Assembly (NCBI GenBank): GCA_012064415.1
Contig: SSNU01001114.1
Span: 1-64,000 of the forward strand
DNA from: Gyrodactylus bullatarudis
Lineage: Eukaryota > Platyhelminthes > Monogenea > Gyrodactylidea > Gyrodactylidae
Length of the DNA: 64,000 nucleotides
Direction: 5' to 3'
In this document: piece by piece, positions 35,685 through 49,370 of the stretch
How positions within the stretch are numbered: the stretch's first letter is position 1
Layout: each line of letters opens with the position of its first letter
Notes under the pieces: generated by a model
Seen by the model: the letters and a program-made list of their open reading frames with translations, nothing else
What the model was told of the DNA's origin: nothing
Databases searched by the model: none
Made by a program: the position numbers and the translations under genes

Positions 35685-38600
35685 ATGTCAATCTTATCAG
35701 TTTTTATTTACTTTATTCTGTTTCAATGCAGTTTCTCTGATTTTAACAATGGCTTAGATAATGAGAAACTGTTTTGGTTCGTGCAGGTATGAATAATTTA
35801 AGCTTATCTTGAAGATTTCTGATACACATTTCAGTTACTTTACTGAGTTGGACCGAATAACTGATCTTAAATCGTTATGTACAGATGTTCTGCCAATAAT
35901 AAAACCGGATATTGTCCTCTTAACAGGAGACATCACTGATGGTAAACGCGAAGAATTCTTTCAATCGGGTCAAAATTTAAAAGACTGGAAAGCCTATTAT
36001 TCCATTTTTGAACAGACTAAAATTCAAGAAAAAGCCCATTGGTTAGATCTGCGAGGCAACCATGATGTCTTTGGTGTCCTCAATGCTGAGGATAAACAAA
36101 ACTACTTTAGTAAATATTCAGTCCAGGGAAAAACTTACCCCTATTCATACATGTATACACATATAAAAAGTTATGGAAAATATTCCTTTATCGGTATGGA
36201 CTTGACCCCTGCCCCTGGTAACAAATGGCCCCTGAATTTCTTTGGAAATGTCATTACTAAAATTGCAAAAACTTTGGTTATCTTTAACGAAAAAGTTCAA
36301 GATTCAAACACAACATTTTGGTTTGGCCATTATCCAACATCGTCTGTTGTTTCGCCAAACTTTGACTTGAGAAGTCTAATAGGTTCATATGGTTTTGCCT
36401 ACTTATCTGGTCATTTGCATCAGTTATTGTTTAGAAAACACATGTACGCAAGACAAAAGGAGAACTATTTAGAACTAGAGCTTGCCGACTGGAAAGACAA
36501 CCGAGCGTAATTATTATTATTTTAACAACTTTCCTTTTTATAGTTTTCGAATTGTTACTGTTGACAATGATCTTGTCTCCTTCCAAGATTTTCGTCTTGG
36601 CCATGGACTAGAGAAAACCTGGCCCCTCGGTGTTATTACTAATCCAAAGAGTTCTGATTTTATAATACGAGACAAGGAACCCATCGAGCGTATCCTCAAA
36701 TCTGAGACTATACGGTAAGTTTAAAATTTTCTCTCAAAAATATTGATACTGGATCATACATCTAGGCAGGCAGTAGATTTGTGATAGAGACTTCGACATT
36801 TTTTTGTTAGTTGAGAATAAACATTAAAGAATTATTTTTAATTTTTTTTGCATCTATTTTTGCTCAGAATATGCAGAAAGAGAGGATTTTATCTAAAATT
36901 AAATTTTTATCAATTAAAATTGTGTTGATGCGTAATGTAAAAGTTTTTTCTTCATATCACAAATATAAAACATTGTTTAATAAAATTTTCTCTAAACAAG
37001 TAGCCAAGATAGATATTCTCGATAATGAATAGTCCAGCACTTAGAAAGGTTAACTAGAAATATTTCGTTCTAGGTGCTTATGTAATAAATATCCCACATG
37101 TCTCTCTTATTTGGTAATGGATTAGCCCATGTCGCTTAATGTTACAGAGCATTTAAAAATAATCCAAGTTAACATCTTTGAGCATATAGAAGTAATCAGA
37201 GTTGCATGGGATTTTGGACGAGTTGAATGAGCATTGGACTGTAATGCAAGGCTGTTGGAAATTAAAATCTCACTTTTCGATTTAAAGGTCTGAAAATTTT
37301 TTGGAAACCGTTTCAAAATGCATATTTTCAACGATTTAAGAAAAAATTGGAGACATTTTGATTTGCCGCAATTTTTACATTTTTCTGTTGATTTCAAGCT
37401 TAGGAGAATTAGAAATAAGATATATATTTTTATATTGAGGCCAAGTCGCTATCTTTTGTTTTGAAAAATCGTATTTTTGAAAAAGTTCTTCCCATATCTA
37501 CTACAGTCTATCAACCAATTATATTGTCCAGTGCTTGTTTCATTTTTTGAATATTCAACTCTCAGTGAATCCAATTATAGGCGGACTGTGTAAATAGCCA
37601 GTGATAAAAAAAGAAGAAAATGATTCAACTAATACACCTGAGTAAATGAAAAGGCTTACTTAGACAGTTGATTAAGTGAGAGTTTATTTGTTATCAAATA
37701 GAAGAGTAAGGAAAGAAATCGCAAATTTATCTTGGTTACTAGCAATGTTAGAAATCAAAATTTTATATTTTTCAAATAAGAAAATGGAAACAAGCAACAT
37801 ATCAAAAATCGCAAATTTACTGCCCTAATCATTATTAAAGTATTGCCACTGATGATGCTTTATGAAATGTACATATGGCGCTTAAAAATATCTTCTAATT
37901 CACCTAATTTTAAGTGGATCTTTGGACGCATTTGAAAATTTACGTGAATATTGCAATCAATATAGAGAAATCAAAAGTTATTTTCAAGTGTCACCAATGG
38001 ACACAAAATCTAATCACCACTTTTCAATTTTTTAATGAGGTGTCAATTTGAACTGAATTTTGGATCATTCTGATTTATTAATTTTCAAGCAGTAAAAGCG
38101 GTTGAAAAATAGAAAGTAGACTTTTACAAGATAATCAAGTGTTTCCTTAATATCAACGACTATTTTTGTCTTCTTTGTCTAATGATGATCCTGAAAAATA
38201 ATGCTTGATCCCTTTCACATCTTGAAATCTACAAAAGTTTTGTACTCAAAATGAAAAAATCGCGCTAACTCGAAATTAAAAATGTCTCTAAATTTTCGAT
38301 ACAAATTCTTTTTTTTTCGGTCAAATTGTGCATTGTAAGAATAATAAATTCATCGAAAATAGCTTGAGATGTAGCCTTCAGCTAGTAACCATTTAATATG
38401 CACCAAATAATTCAACAAATCAAAGATTTTTTCCAGACCATGAAAATAATTTAGTCCTGATTCAGAGTATCGCTTAATACTTCTGTTTCTAAATTCAGTA
38501 TCCTGGCCTGGTCCAATGTTGAGATAGTCAGTGTCAAAGTCTACATTGACGATAAGCTTATTGGGGATGCCAAGTCCAGCGAGCTATCCAAGTCTAACCT

Positions 38601-41600
38601 CTATGAAATATCCTGGAATCCGGAAGACTACAAAAGGGAATATCATCAAATTAGAGTTTTAATCACTGTAAGTTTCAATCACGCCTTGGTTAAAAATTTA
38701 GTCTGTACCTTTTTCAACCAAAAAAAGGTCATAAATCCAACTTTCCATTGGTCAGAGGAAATTCTATAATTACTCGATCCTTTCAGTACCGCAACTGCTT
38801 ATTATGTAAAAAATAGTGTCATGTTAATGAAAGAATTAACTACAATTGTGGAACATATCATCCTATCATTATTTAGCCAACATTATTCCAAAATTTTATT
38901 TAGAATAGAGAAATTTAAAAAAGAAATAAAGTCTTTGACTGAAAATAATAATAAAGAGCATGGTTCAAAATCAGAATCTGTATAAAAATTCTTTTGTATT
39001 TAAAAAAAAAATATGTTTTCCGTTAACATCAATGAAGAATCAAAAAGATATCTTTTTATAATCTAAATATAAATGCATTAAACTAAACCTTGATATCTAA
39101 AGGTTATGAAAAATAGTTTCTAAAGAATCCTGGGATGAATTTTTAGAGAAAGCCACATGTGGAGGGAATGTTTTTGAGTACAAGTTTGAATCTGGTTTAG
39201 AGAGGGAGGATGTATATTTAGTATTACCGAGGTTATTCTGGTGTGTGTGCTGTCTTCTGGTTGTAAGCTTTGTTGATTTTTCGACTAATTTTGATCAAAA
39301 GAAATTTAAAATCCTGATTCAAAAAAAGTGGGAAATTCAATCTTTTTCTATAAAAATATCTTTTCATGTATTTATCTCTCTTCCTTGGAAATTTATAAAC
39401 ATTGTAATCAAGAAAATTTCCTACAAATCACACAAACTTTTCTTGTTTAAAATTGTACTAATTTGTTATTGATTTATTTACTTCCCCAATCTAGGATGCT
39501 CAAAAACGTCAATTAACATTGAAGCATTTCTTCTCGGTAAATGGAGAGCAGAGTGATTTTGTCTACGATTCCATATCCAAGCTCTTACTCTGCTTCAATC
39601 TGGAGAGTATTGTGAGTTTAAGCATCTAAATATTACCATTATAAAGCTAGAGTTGACATGAAAATGATAAAAAAACTCAATTATTCTCTCCGGAAAGTCA
39701 GGAAAAATATTAACTTTTGAATTTTCGAAAAAAAATTGAAGATTTTAACCAAGTAAAAACTGATTTTTCGCATAAAAAAATTGGATAAAGAATTCGAGTT
39801 CGCCAGCAGATTTTTGTCGTTATTGTGGGAAATCGAACCATTTGAATTTTTCGATTATCACAAAGAAAAATTAACCAAAATTTTTTAAGTTGAACTTTTT
39901 CTTGGAAACAGTACGTTTCTCTCAATGATCTCAAATATCTGCTTCAAATTCTCGATATCGGTAAAAATTTTGGGTTCAAAAGCTGAAATGTGGAAATTTG
40001 ATGCATTTCGAAATTCCTTTTTATCTGATTTTGGTTTCAATTTGTAGATAATTTTCTCCTGGTCCGATTAGTACCTCCAGAAGCTACCAAATTATTTAAT
40101 TAAACTCGAATAAAATTCCAAATAAAAGTGAGGTTTTCACAATTCTTGAATTAGGAAATTGCAACCTTCAATTATAATTATTACTCATAGCTTCACTCAC
40201 ATGTACCATAATTAGATAATTACGGTTATAGATTCACAATGTTGAATAAAAATCAATGAAAAATCCTGACTCAAGCTTTTCTTTAATTTTTGCTTGAACT
40301 TTCTTTTAAAAATAAATGAAAGATGGGGTGTGCACAAGAGTTATTCAAAGTTTAAATTAATTTCCCCCCTTTTTCAGTTTCAGATTTTCCTTTATACTAT
40401 CTGGGTTGTACAATTCATCACGATGCTGCTATTTCGATTTATCACAAAACGAACCGATGGTGAGTTGAGTCTCCTTGATCAGATTTTATCCAGGGAAAAA
40501 GGTAAGAACCAAATCCCTCTTCTCTCATACTCACAATAGTACATGTTGACTAGCTTATTACTACTCAGAGAGCAATAGATCCCCAATTTATAGTTTGTTC
40601 TTTAATAGGCCGAGAAATAATATTTAGTCTTGATGTCAAAATGTTCCGACTTTCTTGAGCGATAATTTGACCTAAACTACAAGATGAACTATTTTCTGAT
40701 GCTAATCAAAGAAGAAAGGGTTTTCTTTTGGAAATATAGTCAAGAATTAAAAAGAATTATTTGGAACTTCCTTTTAAAAACTATCTGTATTGTAAAAACA
40801 TAGCTGTAGATTTAATGATTTAACATTTTAGGAAATAAGCGCTGCTTGGGAAAAACATGTTTCTGTCTTGGCCTCTGGAGACTTATCAATAATAACTACT
40901 TGTTCTATGGGAAGATACTCGAATTATTTGTCTCAATTTCATGTAAGCCGCATTGTATTTTTTAAATTATTACACTCTCAAATGATATTCTTACAAATTT
41001 TCTCTCTTAGGTCCAATATTTGCAGGCTACTTTGTCGAAGGCTATCTGGGCTTTTATTTCCACTTTGGTCTCTTTATTAACCACAAGTTTATTCCTCTCG
41101 GCATGGGAGCCTTTCAAGAATTTATCTTTGTGAGTTCTCCCTCCCCTACATTTCAATAATGCATGAGTAGAACATTCAGAAATTATCCTACTACTTGGAG
41201 AGATGATAACTCAATCCATTATTATACTATCCCCTCCTCATCGTTCTTCCTATTTCATGAAATATTTCTCATGATCAATTAATAATTTAGCAAACTTTTC
41301 TTTCATATCTCATATCTCTGATATCAAAGGCTAGCTAGTTGATGTGAGAATTTATATACTTTTCAACCCTTCATCAGAGCAATAATAAGGGCCTCAAATA
41401 ATAGCCCATCATTCTCAAGTTTTAGACGCTTTTTAATGAAAAAATTTTTGAGAGGATTTTTTATTCTTCATCAAATGGTGCTAATTTTATGAGGATTTAA
41501 TGCAAATTAAATTAAAATTGGCTTAACAATAGAATATGAAAAGAATAAGTCAATGCTGAAATTTCAGCTCAGAATGATGAAAGATAACTTAAATCTACAT

Positions 41601-43634
41601 GGCCAAATAAGATACTCCTACTCATGAGTAAGTACGCGAAAGAGTTCTTACAGTCAGGTTCAACTCTCATACTTATTTTAAGAAGTTTAGTGTAATCATT
41701 ATTCATTCAAGGCTAATTTATCCCTTATTCGATAGAAAGTCTATCAATCGTTTTTGATTTCGACTTTATCACTTGTCTGACACGTGTTATGTACAATATA
41801 TAGTTCATATGTATGATTAAAAGTAACCAAACTTTTATCGAGTAATCATAAATAAAGAATACTATCAGCTTCTATAGTCTGAGTGATTCTTGAAAAGCTC
41901 ATCCTCATATTATGCATATTGCTACGGATTTCGATTACGAATTGATTATAATCGATTATTTAATGTGAGCTTTCTTTTTTCTGTTGTTGAGAAATATTGA
42001 TTGTACAGAATTGTTTGAACATAAATTCCATACTTATTCATTAAAATGTTCTCTTCAATTACCAGACTTGAATTATCTAACCTTTGATCAATATCAATGT
42101 CTAAAATTAGCGTTTATATAATTTCGGTCAATATCAATATATAGATATGGATAATAAATATGGAATTATTAAAAAGGCTCAAGTTATTCCAGAGTATTCA
42201 CCCTTATTGTCGATAATTTGGTCAACTTGTCTATAAATACTGTAGTAACTTTATTAACATTGGTTCTAATCAATCATCTTTTAAGACTAATTCAATAAAA
42301 AATCGAATAAATGTCTGGCCTTTTCTTTTCTTTAATTCAGAAATCTTGACGACAAGTATTTTCATAATCTTTCTAATGTAATTGCCGTATTCGAAAACAA
42401 AATTTAAAAATTTTCATGTTCTGATATGCCATTCACCATTTTTCCCAAATTGACTGGATTTTTTCAGGGTCTATTCAGAATATATTTAATATTGATCTGA
42501 TTCATAAAGATCATAGCGTGTCCAATAATTCAAAATTTATCACATCTCGTAATAGAATTCATGGAAAAATGCTGGCGGGAATTTGAAATCTTCAATCAAG
42601 ATAATGCGCTTATCTAAATAAAATTAAAAACATAAGGTTCAATAAGAATTTTTTCTTCTTCTTTTATTTTCTATCAAATGAACGCATAAGTGGTAAAAAT
42701 TGCTACTTTTCCCACAGCTATCATGTCTTATCCCAAATTGAAATTTTTTGCACCAAAATAAAGAATATGGGTAATAAAATATATCAGCGTCTTCGTCAAT
42801 TTGCTCCTGATCGATCCGTCACCCACTCCAGATAGATATAGATTATGGATTTTCTTTTTCAAAAATGTGCATTTTATGCTTTTTTCCGATAAAAATTAAT
42901 AGTAAGCTTGTCTGTCAATGAAATCTTTGACTACTACGTGAAAACTCGTTTAAATAAAAATCGAGAGTATTTTTCGTTGCACTAAAGTTAGTACAATATT
43001 TTCACCTCTTTTGTGTTTCAATCTAAAATATCAGTAAAACCGTACGTTCTATATATTATTAGAATCGTCTCTTCAAGCTTGATCAGAAAATCACCTTAAT
43101 TTGCAAAATCTATCCCCAACAAATAAGTTCCATTTATTGATATTCTATACTATACTATGAAACTGTTTTTTTCAGAAATCCAAGTTTATTTACCTATTTG
43201 AATAATCTCATGTTCTCTTTATTTGATCTATTTCTTTATAACGATGATATTTTCCCTTCTCACTCAAGATTATCACCTACAAATTGCCTGTCATGTTCAT
43301 CTTGTTCAACGAATTGGCCAAAAAAACAAAATATAATAAGGATTCAGACATGAAGCAGCAGATAACTTCATCCAGTCCAACCGTCGACGGTGCTAATCAA
43401 ATCGAATTTCGCAAACGCATCTCGGCCAGTGTATTCAATGGAAAAACATTCTTTTTTCTTGTATCTCTATTCCTAATCATACCCTTTATCTTGTATACAA
43501 TTATTCCATATGGCATTGTCAGCCTTTTCACCAGTCCCTCAAGAATTGGCGTCTGGCTATTCGACCTGTTTCTCATGGCCTACTACATTCCCAGATTGAA
43601 AATAGTCTTTATCGAAAATGTTCGCAAGGAATGA
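35685..43634 (+). CDS. TMEM62: TMEM62, calcineurin-like phosphoesterase membrane protein, 9 exons, complete
   Basis: Exons: 35685-35786, 35815-36506, 36544-36714, 38499-38667, 39495-39611, 40378-40501, 40832-40942, 41011-41129, 43269-43634; 1971 nt, 656 aa, close to human TMEM62 (about 643). Signal peptide 1 to about 20. Metallophosphoesterase motifs: ISDTH (35-39), TGDITD (71-76), GNHD (115-118), GHYP (205-208), GHLH (233-236), the metal ligands of the fold. WKDNRAFRIVTVD matches the family's exon junction. The C-terminal half has several membrane segments (for example in exons 6, 8 and 9: FLLFRFI-type, GYLGFYFHFGLFI, FFFLVSLFLIIPFILY). Biochemical function of the family is poorly known. Introns 1 and 2 are 28 and 37 bp; introns 3-8 hold repeats, the last about 2.1 kb without a gene. 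Confidence 0.93.
39650..40360. repeat. Two repeat families inside TMEM62 intron 5
   Basis: 39650-40015 is a relative of the 6341-8966 foldback (it contains GGGAAATCGAACCATTTGAA, also at 8556) with only one arm recognisable. 40020-40360 resembles the 21281-21600 repeat and ends in GATGGGGTGTGCACAAG. Both are non-coding intronic insertions. Confidence 0.65.
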
Positions 43635-44040
43635 ACTGGGAAACCCCCCCCTCCATCTTTTTTTCTATGCATCATGATCCATTACGTAGAAAACATGATC
43701 TAATTTATAATGACCAATCAATGAGAGAAATTTATTTTAAGAAATTTTCAAGTACATGATATATATTATATTGAAACAAAAAATTATATTGATTTATTCT
43801 ATAGGACTGTAGGAACGAATATAGAAACGACAAGCCCACATTTTTTTGTCATTTTCGAAAAAGAATAGTCAAAGGAACCGATAAACATGTCATAATCTCT
43901 ACAGGATGTTCTTGCAAATAAACTAAAGATAAATTAAACATTTTATTGATTATTTATTTGAACACAAAGAGTTGGAAAGAAATCGACACAAGATTCAAAA
44001 TTAAAGTTATGCTAGTCATGATGAGAATGGCGAGACATGT

Positions 44041-44364
44041 ATGGGGCAGGCAATTCTACTACTTAGCATACGAATAAAGCCATTTTTATTGGTCGAAATT
44101 GTTTTGAATAAATTTCATCAGGGTGATAGCTTTCTATTAAAAATTCTTGGGTCAGAACAGATCATCCCCACAGAGAATAGAAAATTAAGCATAACCGTAT
44201 TAGATAGAGCAAACCCTGTCAATGCTCGCTGTTATATATGCCCAAATTCAGTCGATAGAGATATGCAAATATATTGCCAAAAATGCAAAAAATACCATTA
44301 TCAAGAGATCTGTAAACATTTTCGTCTTAAAATCTTTAATGAAATGAAATTATTTTTTATATAA
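44041..44364 (+). pseudogene. Possible piggyBac C-terminal Cys-rich finger fragment
   Basis: The frame includes RCYICPNSVDRDMQIYCQK, continuing CKKYHYQEICKH, a C2..C2 plus H/C pattern like the RING-like finger that ends piggyBac transposases. Upstream catalytic sequence is absent. Other zinc-binding proteins could give the same pattern. Confidence 0.4.
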
Positions 44365-45552
44365 TTCTTTCAGCATAAAAATTATGAAAAAATGTCGAAA
44401 AATACTCAAACAAGACCCAATTTGTTAAATATATAATTTTAGTGATTTTGCATGCAAGGGTTAATTAAAAGTTTCTAAAATTTTAATCATTTTCCAAAGC
44501 GTTCTAAGAACCAACTATGGTGGATTATTTTACAAATTGTGGTTTATCCTCATTATCGAAGAACCAAAATTGCATACTTTTCAAGTTGCGGTGAAGCCTT
44601 TACTGGCAGAATTAAAAATAATTCAATTTTAGAATTAGAAAAATTTGTATTGAAAATCTAAATTTCACATGGGAACATTAATTTCTTATTTAAAATTTCA
44701 AAAATAAAAGAGTACTAAACATTTACATCAAAAATACAAATGTATCTGCTCAAATAACAACTAAATTTACTTGATGAAAGAGACATCTGCAAGAAGAAAT
44801 TGCAAGAATTTCTAAATTGCATTTCAGCATGTAATTTAAATTAACCCTTTCAATATATCTGTATATAATAGACTATTATTATTAATAGTATATTGAATAA
44901 AATTACTTATTATTATTTACAAGAGAAGATTCGAGCATATATAGTTAGCAATAATGTAATAATTTCTTTGGAATATTCACAATAATCTTGGATATTTTCT
45001 TGAAAGGAGAATCAACATCATCGATCTAGATTTACAAGCGCATTAGATTTCTTGAGATCACGAAATATTATGACTAGAAGAAAAAATCTTCTCTTCTCAG
45101 GTCTCGTCACCCATTTTACATGGAACATAGGAGGGGGCATTTATTTTGAGTGTTGAAAGACTTAATTTTCTGGCCGGATCAAATCCAATATTTCGAACTA
45201 GAAGAGAAAATAATTTTTTGAATAATATTGAATGTATTCTTATAGAGAGGATTAAACTCAATCACCAAAATAAGGAGACCGAATATCTGGTGGAGTCAAA
45301 ATAAAAATTGAGTTGTGTTTAATCGAATAAGAGGAATTTTTATGAATATGGAACCTTCTTTTTGGGGTGGATCACAATTTTTCAATGAGATATTACGTAA
45401 AACATGCATGCAATTCCTTTGAGATTATTTGGTATTTTGAGAATCGATTAATTACGAATTCTAATTTAAAATATGCCCGAACAGTAGAATGAGGTGATCT
45501 CAATAGAATATCAATCTTCTTTTGATGTCTGAATATTTAAATAAGTAAGAAA

Positions 45553-45642
45553 ATGCTCTCACCGTTTGCACAACTGACTGATGATATCAAAAGTCATTCT
45601 CATAGCCTAAAGTCTCTGGCTTCTCAGATGAAAAATTTATAA
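45553..45642 (+). pseudogene. Possible N-terminal scrap of a Penelope-like ORF
   Basis: The 29-residue frame MLSPFAQLTDDIK.. is clearly related to MLSTFAQLTEDIKN at 55830, which follows the terminal repeat of a Penelope-like element. It stops after 29 codons. I infer that both are 5' starts of the same retroelement ORF. Confidence 0.4.
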
Positions 45643-46014
45643 GATCAATAGAAAATTAATCATGCAGCCATTGAAAGGAAGATGGAATTCAAGTCTTATT
45701 TTACGCGGTAACATTTTGCATACAAATTAATAATCTGTAAAACCAACGGAAATCATCTCATCATGTTGAAAGATACAGAGCCTTTTTTGATCAACTGTGG
45801 AAGGGATCAATTTTTCCTATGAACCATTCAACAGGTTACTCAGAAAATAGGCTGAAGTTAATCCCGGAGTACATTTCAGCAATACAAAAAGAGCTGTTAA
45901 TTTACAAAATACCCTGTGCCCAAATAATTATGAAAATGAACTATAATTTTAATCTACTAACATAATTGAATTTATCTTGTGAAAAAACACGTCACTGGTA
46001 CTAAACGAATATGG

Positions 46015-46310
46015 ACAATATGATAGGATCGAATTTTTAACCTCATATTAGTACCAATCTTTCTAAGAGAGCTATCAATTCTAAGCATTATTTTGTATTG
46101 AAGCATGTGTCGAAAATGCTTTACCATTATATCATGCAGTTTTTTTTAATCCAGGAATTTTCAATGAATTTTTACTACGGAATCGCTAAAACTCGGAATA
46201 TCTTGGCCATTAAATGGATTTCTTAAGTTTTATCTTCAAAAATAGTAATCTTATTTATATCGTGAGTTGTTCGGAGAAAAAAATTTACTCTAGCCTAATG
46301 GACAACATAA
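46015..46310. repeat. Diverged copy of the 19234-19676 MITE
   Basis: Shared phrases in the same order include TTTTTAACCTCATATTAG, GTCGAAAATGCTT, TATCTTGGCCATTAAATG and a right end TCTAGCCTAATGGAC. The left terminal repeat and the target duplication are not recognisable, so the copy is old or truncated. Confidence 0.65.
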
Positions 46311-47575
46311 CTGGTGAACTATTCACATTTGAATAATCTATTTTGGAAATTTATACTTTTACGAGATGTATCACGCCAATGAGTGTGTCCGGAATGAAGG
46401 TCTAACATTTTAAATTTTTGGTATCATCTTCTTATTTCAATGCAACTAAACATCTCACAGACCCGAAATTGAGAAATTTAAATTGATGCATGCAAAATTT
46501 TAAAGAAATAATTGAAGAAATAAAACCAAAGAAATTCACGACATGACAACAACGAGTAAATTTTATGCAAGACAAACCCATGAGTGTTAGTCTGACAAAC
46601 TCACAATAAAGGATAGATAGCTGTTTTTAGCATACCTCATATAATCGTTATGGCTGGATAGATGGTGGAATAATATGGATGAAATATATAACCAAGTGTG
46701 ATTGAAATTAAATGCAAGATATATCACCCCCTAATTCGTTCAATGTAGCCAGATTTTTTTACTCAGGACTCAATTGAAATAATCAATTCGAAATGATTTT
46801 ATGAAAAACCCAAATTTGAGATTTATATGATGAAATGAAACTTACATCATTTGAATCTTCTGAAAATAAACATAAAAATGTATTAATTAATAACAGGTAT
46901 GATAAATTCTCAAGAAAAAATATTTTCAGTTCCTTATAAAAGATGACGTGTTTGGGTAAATTTCCAAGTTATTTCGGTTAACAGTTACTAGATAGTTTTT
47001 ATTCATTCATGAGTTTTGCTTTTGTGAATAAGTACAAGGCCTAATTTTAATTTACAGAAATTTTACAGTTTTTCTTAAAGAAATGCGAAATTTTGAAAAT
47101 CTGTAAATGATTTGCAGTAAATAAGTAGATCAAGTATCGTTGATATTTTTCTATCACAAAATTATTTCTGGTTAGCTAAAACGAAGTTAAACATCTAGAA
47201 AAGTACAGGAGTTACTGTCTTGAGACCATATTATTGTTCAATCTCTTGAAAAATGGTTGAAATTTAATAACTTATCAGATAGATACTATTTGTTCAGATA
47301 TTAATTTTTCTTAAGATGCACAAAAGGATTTATTATTTATTCCGAAGACTCGAATTATCCAAAATGTGAGCATATATAGACAAATTATGTATTATCAAAA
47401 ATATAAGACTTTCTGATTAAAATTATTAATTTCTGTAAATTTGTAGAAATTAGTTTTACAGGAATTTCCCCGAAGCTTAATAAAATTTCATCCATTTCAT
47501 TAGAATCGGATTCAGAGTAAAGTCAACAGGATTTGAATAAATTTTAGATGGATAGATTAGATAAGGAATACGTAC

Positions 47576-47777
47576 CAGTAGAATGATTTTCTTGATTGTA
47601 TAGCCCACTAGATTTGTGAAGAAGTTCTTGAATGATCTTCAGTTTTTCTTCCAACTTATTTTCAGCAATCTTTAGACTTTCTGTTCTTTCCTCAAGATCT
47701 TGAAATCTGAGTCGTAGATAGAAAAAGTAGACAATGACATGAAAGACGATTGTAATTAATATGATCTCGCATAGAAT
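47576..47777 (-). CDS. Orphan exon: transmembrane segment plus coiled coil
   Basis: Bounded by an acceptor (TCATTCCAG) and a donor (CTACTG|GTACGT), this frame opens with ILCEIILITIVFHVIVYFFY, a membrane helix, then RLRFQDLEERTESLKIAEN and further heptad-like Leu/Glu/Lys sequence. It lies downstream of the SUCO-like gene on the same strand, and SUCO proteins have a membrane helix after their coiled coil, so it could be an alternative 3' exon. The main SUCO-like frame however stops at 50302, and no joining phase is proven. Confidence 0.45.
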
Positions 47778-47934
47778 CTGGAATGACTTGAGAAAATATG
47801 AAATTATTATAAATAAATTTCAACTAAATTCACTTGTTATAAATTTAATTAATATTATTCTGGGGAAGGAATCAAGTTTAAGAGGACACATTCATAGTGA
47901 GAAAATTTAAGACCTAAATAAAAATAATTCATTT

Positions 47935-48080
47935 GAAGACAACAGTTGCCTGATTTCCTCAAAAATATTTTGAGCTTCCTGACTCGAAGTCATACTAGTA
48001 TTAAGAACGAACGAAGGATTATTGGTGAATAAAGCTTCGGTTCTCTTCAGACCAAACACCGACTTTAGATACATTTATAT
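47935..48080 (+). repeat. LTR-like repeat remnant
   Basis: Contains TGAATAAAGCTTCGGTTCTC and the following TTCAGACCAAACACCGACT, matching about 59560-59680 in the same orientation and 31945-32065 in the opposite one. It ends where the 48085-49706 element begins, so that element may have inserted into it. Confidence 0.5.
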
Positions 48081-48302
48081 ATGCTGTGACGAATTTGGAT
48101 AATTTGCCGATTATGCATAATCTGCAAGTTTTCCTGCTGATTATGCATAATCGGCAAAAACCTGACGAATATGCATAATTTTATAATAAAATTTATTAAA
48201 ACTTAGGTCAATATTAGGATTCTCAGCCATGGTCATCCAAACGTTTCGACGGTGATTGTCTTCACACGCCTTCTTCAGTGGTACGACAAGTTAATCAAAA
48301 AC

Positions 48303-48499
48303 NNNNNNNNNNNNNNNNNNNNNNNNNNNNNNNNNNNNNNNNNNNNNNNNNNNNNNNNNNNNNNNNNNNNNNNNNNNNNNNNNNNNNNNNNNNNNNNNNN
48401 NNNNNNNNNNNNNNNNNNNNNNNNNNNNNNNNNNNNNNNNNNNNNNNNNNNNNNNNNNNNNNNNNNNNNNNNNNNNNNNNNNNNNNNNNNNNNNNNNNN
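48303..48499. other. Assembly gap (197 Ns)
   Basis: Unsequenced. It lies between complementary arms, which suggests that the assembler failed on a hairpin. Any frame read through it is meaningless. Confidence 0.99.
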
Positions 48500-48687
48500 A
48501 AGGCGTGTGAAGACAATCACCGTCGAAACGTTTGGATGACCATGGCTGAGAATCCTAATATTGACCTAAGTTTTAATAAATTTTATTATAAAACTAATTT
48601 TAGATCATTTTTCACTGATTCGGAATGCATAATTTTATTTAAATTGATCAGGTTTTTGCCAATTATGCATAATCTGCAAGATATACC

Positions 48688-48912
48688 TTGACGAATATGA
48701 ATAATCAACCAGTTCTAGTTCCTAGCAGTGCCCCAGAAACGGTTACGGAGTTGGATACAAATGAAATCAAAGAAAATTCAACGATAGTTGATAATCCAAT
48801 TATGTCCCAACCTGTAATTATTGAAAAGAAAAGTTGTGAAAAAGCAAAAAGAAAACGACGTAGAGACAGTGGGCAACAAACAATTGATCAGGTTTTTGCC
48901 AATTATGCATAA
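48688..48912 (+). CDS. Short ORF inside the palindromic element, unrecognised
   Basis: 74 aa: an N-terminal Pro/Ser/Thr-rich part, then a basic stretch AKRKRRRDSG followed by QQTIDQVFANYA and stop. The last codons are the palindromic repeat itself (CAATTATGCATAA). The basic run could be a nuclear localisation signal. Probably a fragment of an element-encoded protein whose remainder may lie in the gap; no domain recognised. Confidence 0.35.
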   Translation: MTNMNNQPVLVPSSAPETVTELDTNEIKENSTIVDNPIMSQPVIIEKKSCEKAKRKRRRDSGQQTIDQVFANYA

Positions 48913-49370
48913 TCTGCAAGATATACCTTGACGAATATGAATAATAAGGAATTAAAGGGTGGATGGGCAATCGATCTATGCTTATATGTATGAAATATGT
49001 GTTATAGTTTTAGATAATTGATAAATACAGATTTTTATAATTTTTTTCGATAAATATTTGTAATTAAATAACGTGTTTTCTTGAAATAATATTTTATTTA
49101 CTATTTGTATTTACTTTCTTTAAGTTGAATTGAATTATAAAAGTCTTTTCTCCCTCTTTGATTATTTACATGAGGTTTTTTGGGTTGGCTTCTGACCTTC
49201 ATACATATTAAATTACATTACTTGAATTTTGTATTCTCACATGTATTGAAAACAAAAATGATGTCCAAGGGGCCTCTTCTACACGTTACAATAGTGTATA
49301 CTCCAGAGTCTGTTGATGAAACTTCCGAAAAGCAGTAAGCATAAGAACTGCGAACACTGGAAAACCACTA

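Larger units (their letters stand above)
43635..47575. other. Gene-poor stretch with transposon relics
   Basis: Beyond the fragments listed at 44041, 45553 and 46015 I find no supportable gene. A stop-codon-rich, AT-rich sequence. Exons of the orphan membrane/coiled-coil gene may lie here, but I cannot place them. Confidence 0.5.

Noticed and set aside
48252..48691. Open frames running through the N gap
   Set aside because: They consist mostly of unknown bases; no coding claim is possible.
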